From Myxococcales bacterium (GTDB taxonomy: Bacteria > Myxococcota_A > UBA9160 > SMWR01): DNA of 44,146 nucleotides. Below, one piece after another: positions 1 through 6,558 of the stretch. The number at the start of each line of letters is the position of its first letter. Within the stretch, counting starts at the first letter, position 1. The position numbers and the translations under genes were made by a program. Where the stretch lies: the NCBI GenBank assembly GCA_029881215.1, contig JAOUNA010000006.1, positions 1 through 44,146 of the forward strand, given 5' to 3'. The notes beneath the pieces are model-generated. The model was not told where the DNA came from and did not search any database. It worked only from the letters and a program-made list of their open reading frames with translations.

Positions 1-68
1 CTGCGGCGCAGGGCGACACCCGCTGCGTGCAGCGCTTCGCGTCGCTCGCGCAGCTCCGCGGGCGTCAC
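1..68 (-). CDS. N-terminal fragment of an unidentified protein, possibly a LuxC-type acyl reductase
   Basis: A GTG at 66-68 (minus strand) overlaps the TGA of the LuxE-like gene as GTGA, and the frame stays open to the window edge. It gives about 22 residues beginning MTPAELRERREALHAAG. The same four-base overlap links the aminotransferase to the LuxE-like gene, so this looks like the third gene of one operon. LuxE-type acyl-protein synthetases act with a LuxC-type acyl reductase, which makes LuxC the first guess. The fragment itself is too short to show any domain, so the identity rests on context only. Confidence 0.4.
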   Translation of the reverse strand, partial: MTPAELRERREALHAAGVALRR

Positions 69-1183
69 GGAAGCTCGCCCGCCAGCATCGCGTCCGCGGC
101 AATCGAGCAGCCCCGCGCCTCGGCACCCGCATCGCGTCCGAGAATCTCGAAGCCGTCGCCGCTGCGCCGCCCCACATCGGCGCTCTGCAGCGCAGCCACG
201 CTGCCCGTGTTGGCGAGATCCACGATGACGACGCTGCCGGCCTGCCCTTCGGGCAGATCGTCTCCCGTGACCGGGTCGACGATGCGCACGCGCGCCCACG
301 GCGGACCGAGCTTGCGCCGCGGCGCGTCCGGCTCGAGCAACACCGAGTCGTAGAACTGACTGCCGAGCTCGGTCATGCCGTACTGGTTCACGATGCGCTG
401 CGGCGGCACGCCGAGCCGTCGCGCGATCCACGCGTACAGTGCGTCGCGCGCCAGCTCTCGCGAGTGGCCCTTGAAACCCCCGGTCTCCATCAGGCGCGAC
501 CCCACCGGCAGTGCGAAGCGCAGCGCGCGCGCCTCGAGCGCCTCGAGCAGATGCACCAGGGCGAAGGCGGTGCCGCACAGGACGCAGGGCGCGCCGCGGG
601 TCTCCGCGTCGCGCAGCCGCTCCAGGACGTGCTCGAGCTGCAGCACCCCGGCGCGCACCACGAACGCGCTGTCCGCGCTCCCGAGCGCGCGCAGCAGCGC
701 GCCGAACATGTGGGACAGCGAGGAGTCCGGCAGCTCCTGCGGCGCCGGCGCCAGGATCGTGAAGTCGACGCGCTCGCCCGCGGCCAGATCCGGAAGCACG
801 TAGCGCGCGAAGGTGGGCAGCAGGGACGCCTCGTAGATCTCGAGCGTGTCGAGGTGCAGCGCGCCGCGCGCAGCGGTCGCGGTGCCACTGGTGCGGAAGA
901 CGTGCTGCGTGCGCCCGAGCGGAAACGAGGCGAGCGCCACCTCCTTGAAGGCGCCGGTCGGCACCGGAGGGATCTCGCGCCACGAGGTCACGCGCTGCGG
1001 CGTTCGGTCGCGCCGCGCGCAGAAGCGCCGGTAGGCGACACAGTGCTCGTACTGGAAGGCGAAGAGATCCAGAGCCAGGGCGTCGAAGCGCGCTTCGTCG
1101 CGGCACCAGCCGGGCTCGCGCATCCAGGCGAGGGCGCGTGCGTCGAGCGCGGCGCGCGCCGGATCGGGACCCGGCGCGCTCAC
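65..1183 (-). CDS. LuxE-like acyl-protein synthetase
   Basis: This 372-residue protein looks like the LuxE/acyl-protein synthetase family, distant members of the adenylate-forming enzymes that activate a carboxylic acid and pass it to a protein thiol. Visible motifs are FRTSGTATAARGA (about residue 95, nucleotide-binding loop), GGFKGHSRE (about 235) and NQYGMTELGSQFYD (about 265, the YGMTE motif). The length matches LuxE (about 370). The start is GTG at 1183, overlapping the aminotransferase stop (GTGA), which indicates translational coupling. LuxE normally works with an acyl reductase (LuxC) to make an aldehyde. No luciferase genes are seen, so bioluminescence is not implied. The substrate cannot be read from the sequence. 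Confidence 0.8.
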   Translation of the reverse strand: MSAPGPDPARAALDARALAWMREPGWCRDEARFDALALDLFAFQYEHCVAYRRFCARRDRTPQRVTSWREIPPVPTGAFKEVALASFPLGRTQHVFRTSGTATAARGALHLDTLEIYEASLLPTFARYVLPDLAAGERVDFTILAPAPQELPDSSLSHMFGALLRALGSADSAFVVRAGVLQLEHVLERLRDAETRGAPCVLCGTAFALVHLLEALEARALRFALPVGSRLMETGGFKGHSRELARDALYAWIARRLGVPPQRIVNQYGMTELGSQFYDSVLLEPDAPRRKLGPPWARVRIVDPVTGDDLPEGQAGSVVIVDLANTGSVAALQSADVGRRSGDGFEILGRDAGAEARGCSIAADAMLAGELP

Positions 1184-2481
1184 GCCAGCACCTCGACGAT
1201 CCCGTCGATCGCGTCGGCCAGGATGCGCGCCTCGATCGTCAGCGGCGGCGTGAGCGAGAGCACGCGTCCGGCGTCGTCACACGGCAAGGCGATGATGCCG
1301 CGCTGCAGCGCGGCGTCGCAGGCCGCGCTCACGCGCTCCGCACTGTCGCACTCCACCCCGATCAACAGCCCGCGCCCGCGCACATCCGTGATGCCGCGAC
1401 GCCCGTCCAGGGCCCGCCGCAGGCGCGCCAGCGATGCGGCCCCGAGCTCCGCGGCGCGCTCCGCGAGCTTTTCCTCGTCGAGCACCGCGATCGATGCGAG
1501 CGCCGCGGCGCAGCCCGGTGGGTGACCGAGAAATGTCTGGGTGTGCAGCGACTCGCCCTCGGAGATCGGCCACGCGTCCATGATCTGCGCGCGCCCGAGG
1601 CACGCGGAGAGCGGCATGCCTGCAGCGAGGCCCTTGCCCACGCACAGCAGGTCGGGAATCACCTGCTCGTGGTCGCAGGCGAACCAGCGCCCCGTGCGGC
1701 CGAAGCCCGTGTAGATCTCGTCCGCGATCATCAGCCAGCCCTGCTCGTCGCACAGCGCGCGCAGCTCCGTCAGGAAGCCCTCCGGCGGGATGCGGTTGCC
1801 GCCGCGTCCCTGGATGGGCTCGACCAGCACCGCTCCGACCGGCGCACCCGCGTCGCGCGCGACGCGGCGCACAGCCTCGGCGTCGCCGTAGCGCGCGAAG
1901 CGCGTGGCGCCGGGCAGGCGCGCGGCAAACGGCTCGCGAAATCGCGCGCTCCAGGTCGCGTCGAGCGCACCCAGCGCCAGACCGTGGTAGGCGCCTTCGA
2001 AGGCGATCACGCCCGCGCGCCCGGTGGCCAGCAGCGTCGTCTTGAGGGCGGTCTCCACCGCGTCGGCGCCCGAGGACGACAGCACCGCACGCGACGCCAC
2101 GCCGCCGGGGTAATGGCGGGCGAGAGCCTCCAACAGCGTCACCTTCACCGCGGCCGGATGGACATCGCCCATGGCGTGCAGCAGCCGATCGGCCTGGTCG
2201 CTGACCGCGTCCACCACGCGCGGGTGGCCGTGGCCGGCGTTGGCAACGCCGAAGCCCGCCGTGAGATCCACGAAGCGGTTCCCATCCACGTCCCAGACGT
2301 TGGCGCCGCTGGCGCGCTCCCAGAAGATGGGGGGCGTCGGCGCGAGGCACGTCACGTTGCGGCTTTCCACGGCTGCCAGGCGCTCGGCGAGCGCACGGGA
2401 GCGCGGCCCCGGCACGGCCGTCAGGAGGGCAGGGGGCTGGCTCGCCGGCAGTGACACGGCGGCAAAGTGTAGCTGTACCAT
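1180..2481 (-). CDS. class III PLP-dependent aminotransferase (GabT/acetylornithine type)
   Basis: The 433-residue fold-type I aminotransferase has the family motifs in order: a glycine-rich cofactor region (SSSGADAVETALK), FEGAYHG, an acidic PLP contact (MIADEIYTGFGRTG), the Schiff-base Lys in VGKGLAAGMPLS (about K283) and THTQTFLGHPPGCAAAL-like C-terminal residues. Members transfer amino groups between omega-amines or aldehydes and keto acids. It is coupled by GTGA to the LuxE-like gene, which suggests it aminates an aldehyde made by LuxE/LuxC; that is inference. A GTG at 2490 is an alternative start. It differs from the separate bioA in this window, which carries the WHPYTAM signature that this one lacks. 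Confidence 0.85.
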   Translation of the reverse strand: MVQLHFAAVSLPASQPPALLTAVPGPRSRALAERLAAVESRNVTCLAPTPPIFWERASGANVWDVDGNRFVDLTAGFGVANAGHGHPRVVDAVSDQADRLLHAMGDVHPAAVKVTLLEALARHYPGGVASRAVLSSSGADAVETALKTTLLATGRAGVIAFEGAYHGLALGALDATWSARFREPFAARLPGATRFARYGDAEAVRRVARDAGAPVGAVLVEPIQGRGGNRIPPEGFLTELRALCDEQGWLMIADEIYTGFGRTGRWFACDHEQVIPDLLCVGKGLAAGMPLSACLGRAQIMDAWPISEGESLHTQTFLGHPPGCAAALASIAVLDEEKLAERAAELGAASLARLRRALDGRRGITDVRGRGLLIGVECDSAERVSAACDAALQRGIIALPCDDAGRVLSLTPPLTIEARILADAIDGIVEVLA

Positions 2482-2537
2482 GCGGAGCACGAGCGGGCGC
2501 CGCCCGCCCGCGCGCTGGCGGCGCCGTGGAGGACCCG

Positions 2538-3035
2538 GTGGAAGAGGAGATCGCGTACGTCGCGCTCGGCTCGAACCTGGGTGCCCGCGAACAGCACCTG
2601 GCGGGCGCGCTGGACGCGCTGCGTGCGGTCGCCGGCGTGCGCGAGCTCGCCGTGTCGTCCGTCTACGAGACGGCGCCCATCGGGCCCGGGGAGCAGGACT
2701 TCTATCTGAACGCCGTGGCGCGCCTCACCACGTCGCTCGCGCCGCGCGCGCTACTCGAGCAGCTCCTCGCCATCGAGGCCACGGCGGGGCGCAGGCGCGG
2801 TCCCGAGCGCAACGCGCCGCGCACGCTGGATCTCGACCTGCTGCTGTACGGCGAGCACGCCATCGACGAGCCGGGGCTCGAGGTGCCGCATCCGCGCATG
2901 TGCGATCGCGGCTTCGTGCTCGAGCCGCTCTGCGAGCTGGCGCCCGATCTCGTGGTGCCCGGTCGGACCGACACGGTGGAGGCGCTGGCGCGGCGCGTCC
3001 GCGACGCGACGTGCGTGCGCCGCCGCGGCCCTTGA
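2538..3035 (+). CDS. folK: 2-amino-4-hydroxy-6-hydroxymethyldihydropteridine pyrophosphokinase
   Basis: FolK transfers pyrophosphate from ATP to 6-hydroxymethyl-dihydropterin in folate synthesis. The 165-residue product matches the usual length (about 160). It shows AYVALGSNLG at the N-terminus, YETAPIGPGEQDFYLNAV, the signature RNAPRTLDLDLLLYG (pterin/ATP and magnesium binding) and VPHPRMCDRGFVLEPL. The GTG at 2538 is chosen because a GGAGG lies 5 nt upstream (2528-2532). GTG at 2526 and an ATG at 2451 are in frame but would add a non-conserved leader overlapping the divergent aminotransferase. The thiamine-binding-protein gene follows 11 nt downstream, so the two are probably co-transcribed. 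Confidence 0.93.
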   Translation: MEEEIAYVALGSNLGAREQHLAGALDALRAVAGVRELAVSSVYETAPIGPGEQDFYLNAVARLTTSLAPRALLEQLLAIEATAGRRRGPERNAPRTLDLDLLLYGEHAIDEPGLEVPHPRMCDRGFVLEPLCELAPDLVVPGRTDTVEALARRVRDATCVRRRGP

Positions 3036-3046
3036 GGAGCATCGCC

Positions 3047-3367
3047 ATGGCCATCGCAGCTGTCAGCATCGCACCCATCGGAGAAGGCATCAGCGTTTCG
3101 CGCTACGTGGCTGCTGCCCTCGTGGTCGCGCGCGATCAGGATCGCGTGCGCTACCGGCTGGACCCGATGTTCACCACGCTCGAAGGCGAGCTGAGCGAGA
3201 TCTTCGCGCTGGTACAGCGCATGCAGGAGGCGGTCTTCGCGGCTGGGGCGCTGCGCGTGAGCACCGTGATCAAGATCGACGAGCGGCGAGATCGCCCGGC
3301 GCGCATGGAGGAGAAGGTGGAGGCGGTGGAGCGGCGCCTGGGTCAGCGCGGGTCTGCCGCGCGCTGA
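3047..3367 (+). CDS. MTH1187-family (DUF77) thiamine-binding protein
   Basis: The 106-residue protein has the MTH1187/YqgV pattern: a short N-terminal strand (AAVSIAPIGEG), ISVSRYVAAAL, YRLDPMFTTLEGE and EIFALVQRMQEAVFAAGALRVSTVIKIDERRD. Characterised members form ferredoxin-like multimers that bind thiamine or HMP-like ligands in the cytoplasm. The start is ATG 3047 with GAGGAG 7 nt upstream. It follows folK closely and is probably co-transcribed with it. Confidence 0.85.
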   Translation: MAIAAVSIAPIGEGISVSRYVAAALVVARDQDRVRYRLDPMFTTLEGELSEIFALVQRMQEAVFAAGALRVSTVIKIDERRDRPARMEEKVEAVERRLGQRGSAAR

Positions 3368-3526
3368 CGCGGCGGCCGGGAACGGCCGCAGGAGCGCTGG
3401 GCGAACGCGTGCGCGTTCTCGCCATGAACTCCTGCGACGCTCATCAAATTCAACATCAAGAAAGTCAAGAATTCTTGGACGCTCCTCAGGATTTCGTTAC
3501 CGTCTCGCGGATAGGACGGCCTGCCG
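3368..3526. promoter_or_regulatory. intergenic region with palindromes ahead of cysH
   Basis: This 159-base gap is less GC-rich than its surroundings in its second half. It contains a hairpin-capable repeat, GAACGCG-TG-CGCGTTC (3403-3418), and a perfect 12-base palindrome, CAAGAATTCTTG (3466-3477). A related imperfect copy, CAAGAAATCTTG, lies inside the cysH reading frame at 3608-3619, with CAAGAAT again at about 3631. A weak promoter-like TTGGAC (3475-3480) overlaps the palindrome. The palindrome could be an operator for a sulfur-responsive regulator; this is inference from position and symmetry only. Confidence 0.35.
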
Positions 3527-4288
3527 GTGTCACCCGAAGCGAAAAAATCCACGGATCCGAGGCTTCTGGAGTTCATCCGGAGCGATGAGCCGGCGGTCCT
3601 GAGTCCGCAAGAAATCTTGACTTGGTCGATCAAGAATTTTCATCCACGGATCGCGCTCTCCTGCTCGTTCGGCGCACCCGAGGGCCTGGTGCTGCTCGAC
3701 ATGATGCACCGCATCGACGAGCGTTCGCGGGTGTTCGTGATCGATACGGGGCGCCTGCCCCAGGCGACCTACGACCTGATCGACCGTGTGCGGGAGCGTT
3801 ACGACAAGCAGATCGAGGTGGTCTTTCCGCGCGCGCAGGACGTGGAGTCGATGGTGCGCGCCAACGGCATGAACCTCTTCTACGAGTCGATCGAGAATCG
3901 CCAGCTCTGCTGCCGCATCCGCAAGGTCGAGCCGTTGAACCGCTACCTGGCAGAGGTGGACGCCTGGGTGTCGGGGCTGCGACGCGATCAGAATGTCACG
4001 CGCGCGACCACGCCGAAGTTGCAGATCGACTACGTCCACGGCGGAATCGTCAAGGTGAATCCGCTCGCGGACTGGACCCGCGAGCAGGTCATGGACTACG
4101 TGGGCGCGCACAACGTCCCCATCAACCGCCTGCACGATCGCGGCTATCCTTCGGTAGGCTGTGATCCGTGCTCCCGCGCCATCGCGAGCGGCGAAGATGC
4201 TCGTGCCGGGCGCTGGTGGTGGGAGCATCCCGAAACGCGGGAGTGCGGGATCCACGTCGAAGAGGAGGAAGCGGGATCCGGAATCTAA
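3527..4288 (+). CDS. cysH: adenylyl-sulfate (APS) reductase, [4Fe-4S] type
   Basis: This 253-residue PAPS-reductase-family enzyme reduces activated sulfate to sulfite in assimilatory sulfur metabolism. It shows the nucleotide-binding CSFGAPEGLVLLDMM (about residue 45), DTGRLPQATYDL, the paired cysteines in QLCCRIRKVEPL and the second pair in YPSVGCDPCSRAI. These four Cys are the [4Fe-4S] ligands that mark APS rather than PAPS reductases. WVSGLRRDQN is the substrate loop, and a C-terminal ECGIH carries the redox-active Cys. The start is GTG 3527. Its 3' end overlaps the start of the next gene. No other sulfate-assimilation genes are visible. Confidence 0.92.
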   Translation: MSPEAKKSTDPRLLEFIRSDEPAVLSPQEILTWSIKNFHPRIALSCSFGAPEGLVLLDMMHRIDERSRVFVIDTGRLPQATYDLIDRVRERYDKQIEVVFPRAQDVESMVRANGMNLFYESIENRQLCCRIRKVEPLNRYLAEVDAWVSGLRRDQNVTRATTPKLQIDYVHGGIVKVNPLADWTREQVMDYVGAHNVPINRLHDRGYPSVGCDPCSRAIASGEDARAGRWWWEHPETRECGIHVEEEEAGSGI

Positions 4289-4818
4289 TCGATCGGCGTG
4301 CCTTTCTGGGGGCGTGTGGCGCTGCCCTCGCGTGGCCGCTCGTGCGCACGGCGTGGGCGGCCGAAGCGACCGGCCCGGCGCCCGGGAGCGCGCTCCCCGC
4401 GGAGACCGTCCGCGCGCTCGAGCGCAGCGGCTTCGTGTACGTATCGCCGCTGCGCGGCGATGGTCGCGAGAGCACCTGCCACGGCGAGGTCTGGTACGCC
4501 TGGCTCGACGGCTCCGTGGTCCTCAACACCGCAACCGACACGTGGAAGGCGCGCAGCCTGAAGCGCGGCCTCGCGCGCGCGCGCATCTGGGTGGGCGACT
4601 ACGGCCCCTGGAAGCGGATGCTGTCGCGCAACGAGGAATTCCGGAAGGGTCCGAGCTTCGACGCCAGAGCCTCGTTCGTGAAGGACGACGCGCTCATCGA
4701 CCGCCTGCTCGACGTCTACGATCGCAAGTATCCGGGCGAGATCGACGCGTGGCGCGGGCGCATGCGCGACGGCTACTTCAGCGGATCTCGAGCCGTCATC
4801 CGCTACACGCCGCTCTAG
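4243..4818 (+). CDS. Tat-exported flavin/F420 split-barrel (PPOX-like) protein
   Basis: The N-terminus has a twin-arginine signal (DRRAFLG, then a hydrophobic stretch ending TAWA before AEATG), so export by Tat is likely. The mature part resembles pyridoxamine-phosphate-oxidase-like split barrels: GFVYVSPLRGDG, EVWYAWLDGSVVLNTATD, WKARSLKRGLARARIWVGD and a C-terminal YDRKYPGEIDAW. A bound flavin or F420 is therefore plausible, with the substrate unknown. GTG 4243 is the nearest standard start; it overlaps cysH by 46 bases. A much better ribosome site (AGGAGG, 4263-4268) precedes only an ATC at 4276, so the true start is unsettled. The TAG stop lies in a CTAG shared with the convergent gene. 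Confidence 0.7.
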   Translation: MRDPRRRGGSGIRNLIDRRAFLGACGAALAWPLVRTAWAAEATGPAPGSALPAETVRALERSGFVYVSPLRGDGRESTCHGEVWYAWLDGSVVLNTATDTWKARSLKRGLARARIWVGDYGPWKRMLSRNEEFRKGPSFDARASFVKDDALIDRLLDVYDRKYPGEIDAWRGRMRDGYFSGSRAVIRYTPL

Positions 4819-5906
4819 GCGCCCGCCTCGCCGCGCCTCGCCGCCTCGCGCACGTAGTTCGCGAGCCGGCCCAGGCGCTCGATCTCCACCTCGACGACGT
4901 CCCCATCGCCAAGCCAGCGCGGGGGCGTGCGGGCGGCTCCCACGCCGGCGGGTGTTCCGGTGAGCACCACATCGCCGGGCTCGAGCGTCATCAGCTGCGA
5001 GGCAAAGGCGATGATCTCGGCCACCGAGAAGCGCATCTCCTTGGTATTGCCCGTCTGGACCACGTCGCCCGAGAGCGACGTGCGGATCGAAAGGTCCTGG
5101 GGATCCGGGATCTCGTCGGCCGTCACCAGCGCGGGACCGAGCGGCGCAAAGGTGTCGCACGATTTGCCGAGGAAGTGCTGGCCGCGCGCATTCTGGTAGT
5201 CGCGAGCGGTGACGTCGTTCGCCACGCAGTAGCCGGCCACGCTGCGCAGCGCATCCCGAACGCGAACGCAGTGTGTCCTGTGCGAGATCACCGCTGCGAG
5301 CTCACCCTCGTAGTCCGCCTGCGAGCACGCGGCCGGAATCACGATGTCGTCCTCGGGCCCGATGACGGCGGTGGGTGCCTTCAGGAAGAGCACCGGCTGC
5401 GGAGCCGCGCTCTGCTCGCCGCGCTCGCTCGCATGCGCGCCGTAGTTTCGCGCCACGCCGAGGATCTTTCCGGGGTGTGGCACCGGCGCGCACAGCCGCA
5501 CTCCTTTGCGCGGCATGATCACCCCCGCCGACGTCAGATCGAGCGCATCGTATCGATCCAGGGAATGCAGGGCGAAGTCGAGCGCCGTGCGCGCCGCATC
5601 CAGGGATCCGGGCAGATGTTGGACGAAGTGGAGCGCGTCGGAAGGCAGCAGGGAATCCGCTTCCGCCTCGGGCGCGCCCGCGTCCTCGGCGGCGAGCTTG
5701 ACGGCGAATGCCCGGTTCAGATCGACCACGGTTCCCGCGTGTGCGCCGGAGGGGAGCAGCGCGCCGAGCCTGCGCGCCCCGCGGCGCGTGGCGTCGAGTG
5801 TTTCGAAGCCGAGCGCTGCGGCCTCCATCGAGCCCGGCCCCGGCCGGCCGTGTCTGGTCGCGTTGCTCCGCGCGGGTTCACGTCGTTCGAAGGTCACGAT
5901 GTGCAT
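4815..5906 (-). CDS. fumarylacetoacetate hydrolase (FAH) family protein
   Basis: This 363-residue protein has a complete FAH-like C-terminal domain: GKILGVARNYGAHASE, QPVLFLKAPTAVIGP, the metal ligands in ADYEGELAAVI and VANDVTARDYQNARG, KSCDTFAPLGPALVT and a closing MTLEPGDVVLTGTPAGVG. Family members cleave C-C bonds or hydrate/isomerise acylpyruvates and related keto acids using Mg2+ or Ca2+. The N-terminal about 110 residues are the usual variable domain. The start is ATG 5906, preceded by GGGAG about 10 nt upstream. It stands alone, convergent with the Tat protein, so its pathway cannot be assigned. Confidence 0.88.
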   Translation of the reverse strand: MHIVTFERREPARSNATRHGRPGPGSMEAAALGFETLDATRRGARRLGALLPSGAHAGTVVDLNRAFAVKLAAEDAGAPEAEADSLLPSDALHFVQHLPGSLDAARTALDFALHSLDRYDALDLTSAGVIMPRKGVRLCAPVPHPGKILGVARNYGAHASERGEQSAAPQPVLFLKAPTAVIGPEDDIVIPAACSQADYEGELAAVISHRTHCVRVRDALRSVAGYCVANDVTARDYQNARGQHFLGKSCDTFAPLGPALVTADEIPDPQDLSIRTSLSGDVVQTGNTKEMRFSVAEIIAFASQLMTLEPGDVVLTGTPAGVGAARTPPRWLGDGDVVEVEIERLGRLANYVREAARRGEAGA

Positions 5907-6112
5907 GAGGTGCTCCCGGCTCCCCGCGTCGCCATGCCTTCCTCCCAGCGTGTGCAATCGCGCTGCACCTCTCCGGCAGCCGCGGTGAAGGCAGCCGGCA
6001 AAGCGCCGCTGCGCACACCGTTGGGACTGATCGCGGGCCACGCGGTGATCAAGATCCGCCCGCGGCCGGTCGATGAAGCCAACGGACCCGGACAGGGTAC
6101 CACGGAGGTGGG

Positions 6113-6445
6113 ATGCGGCCTTCAGCGCGCCTTCGAGATCTGGCGGGCTGGCTCGCGCTGGCGCTCATGGTCGCGCTCGCGTCGCCGGGCGTGACGGCGA
6201 TTCGCGCCGAGAATGGAGAGCGCGCCGCGCTCGAGGCGGGTCCCGCCTGCCAGGTGGATGCGCAGGACGCCGCGATCGTCCCGCACGCCGTGTCCGTGGA
6301 TCTCTCCCGAGCGGCCTCGCAAGCGGCGCAGAGCGGATCCGCCGGGGTCATCCGGCTCGACACCGAGGGCTATCACTACGGGGCGGAGACGCCCGAAGCC
6401 GGGGATCGCGCCTCGATTCGCATCGTCCTGCAGCCGCTACCCTGA
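6113..6445 (+). CDS. small secreted protein of unknown function
   Basis: The 110-residue product starts at ATG 6113 with GGAGG just upstream. A basic N-terminus (MRPSARLRD) is followed by a hydrophobic stretch (about residues 10-27) that looks like a Sec signal peptide. The rest is short and polar, with a single Cys and no recognised domain. It lies on its own ahead of the histidine kinase. I do not recognise a family. Confidence 0.55.
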   Translation: MRPSARLRDLAGWLALALMVALASPGVTAIRAENGERAALEAGPACQVDAQDAAIVPHAVSVDLSRAASQAAQSGSAGVIRLDTEGYHYGAETPEAGDRASIRIVLQPLP

Positions 6446-6506
6446 CACGGCCTCCGCGGCCCGCCGGCGATCCCGGCTGTCCGCGCGTGCAGCGACGCAG
6501 CGCGCT

Positions 6507-6536
6507 TTGACAGCCCCGGGCCCACGACCCTAGCCT
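6507..6536 (+). promoter_or_regulatory. candidate sigma-70 promoter of the histidine kinase gene
   Basis: A perfect -35 hexamer TTGACA (6507-6512) is followed after 18 bases by TAGCCT (6531-6536). The start codon lies 22 nt further on with GGAG upstream. The -10 match is only partial, but the same TAnnnT form recurs at other first genes of this window. Confidence 0.5.
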
Positions 6537-6558
6537 TGCGGGCGGTGCGGAGAACTCC

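Noticed and set aside
65-1183. A bioluminescence (lux) operon
   Set aside because: Only a LuxE-like gene and perhaps LuxC are present; no luciferase alpha/beta genes are seen and an aminotransferase is the neighbour.
1180-2481. Aminotransferase as a second bioA
   Set aside because: It lacks the WHPYTAM signature and has the SSSGADAVETALK/GRGG pattern of other class III enzymes; the true bioA is at 9150-10463.
3034-3046. TGAGGAGCATCGC repeated ahead of the thiamine-binding-protein gene and at 21793-21805 ahead of the LolA-like gene
   Set aside because: A 13-base match containing a Shine-Dalgarno sequence is explained by the ribosome site plus chance; no wider similarity is seen.
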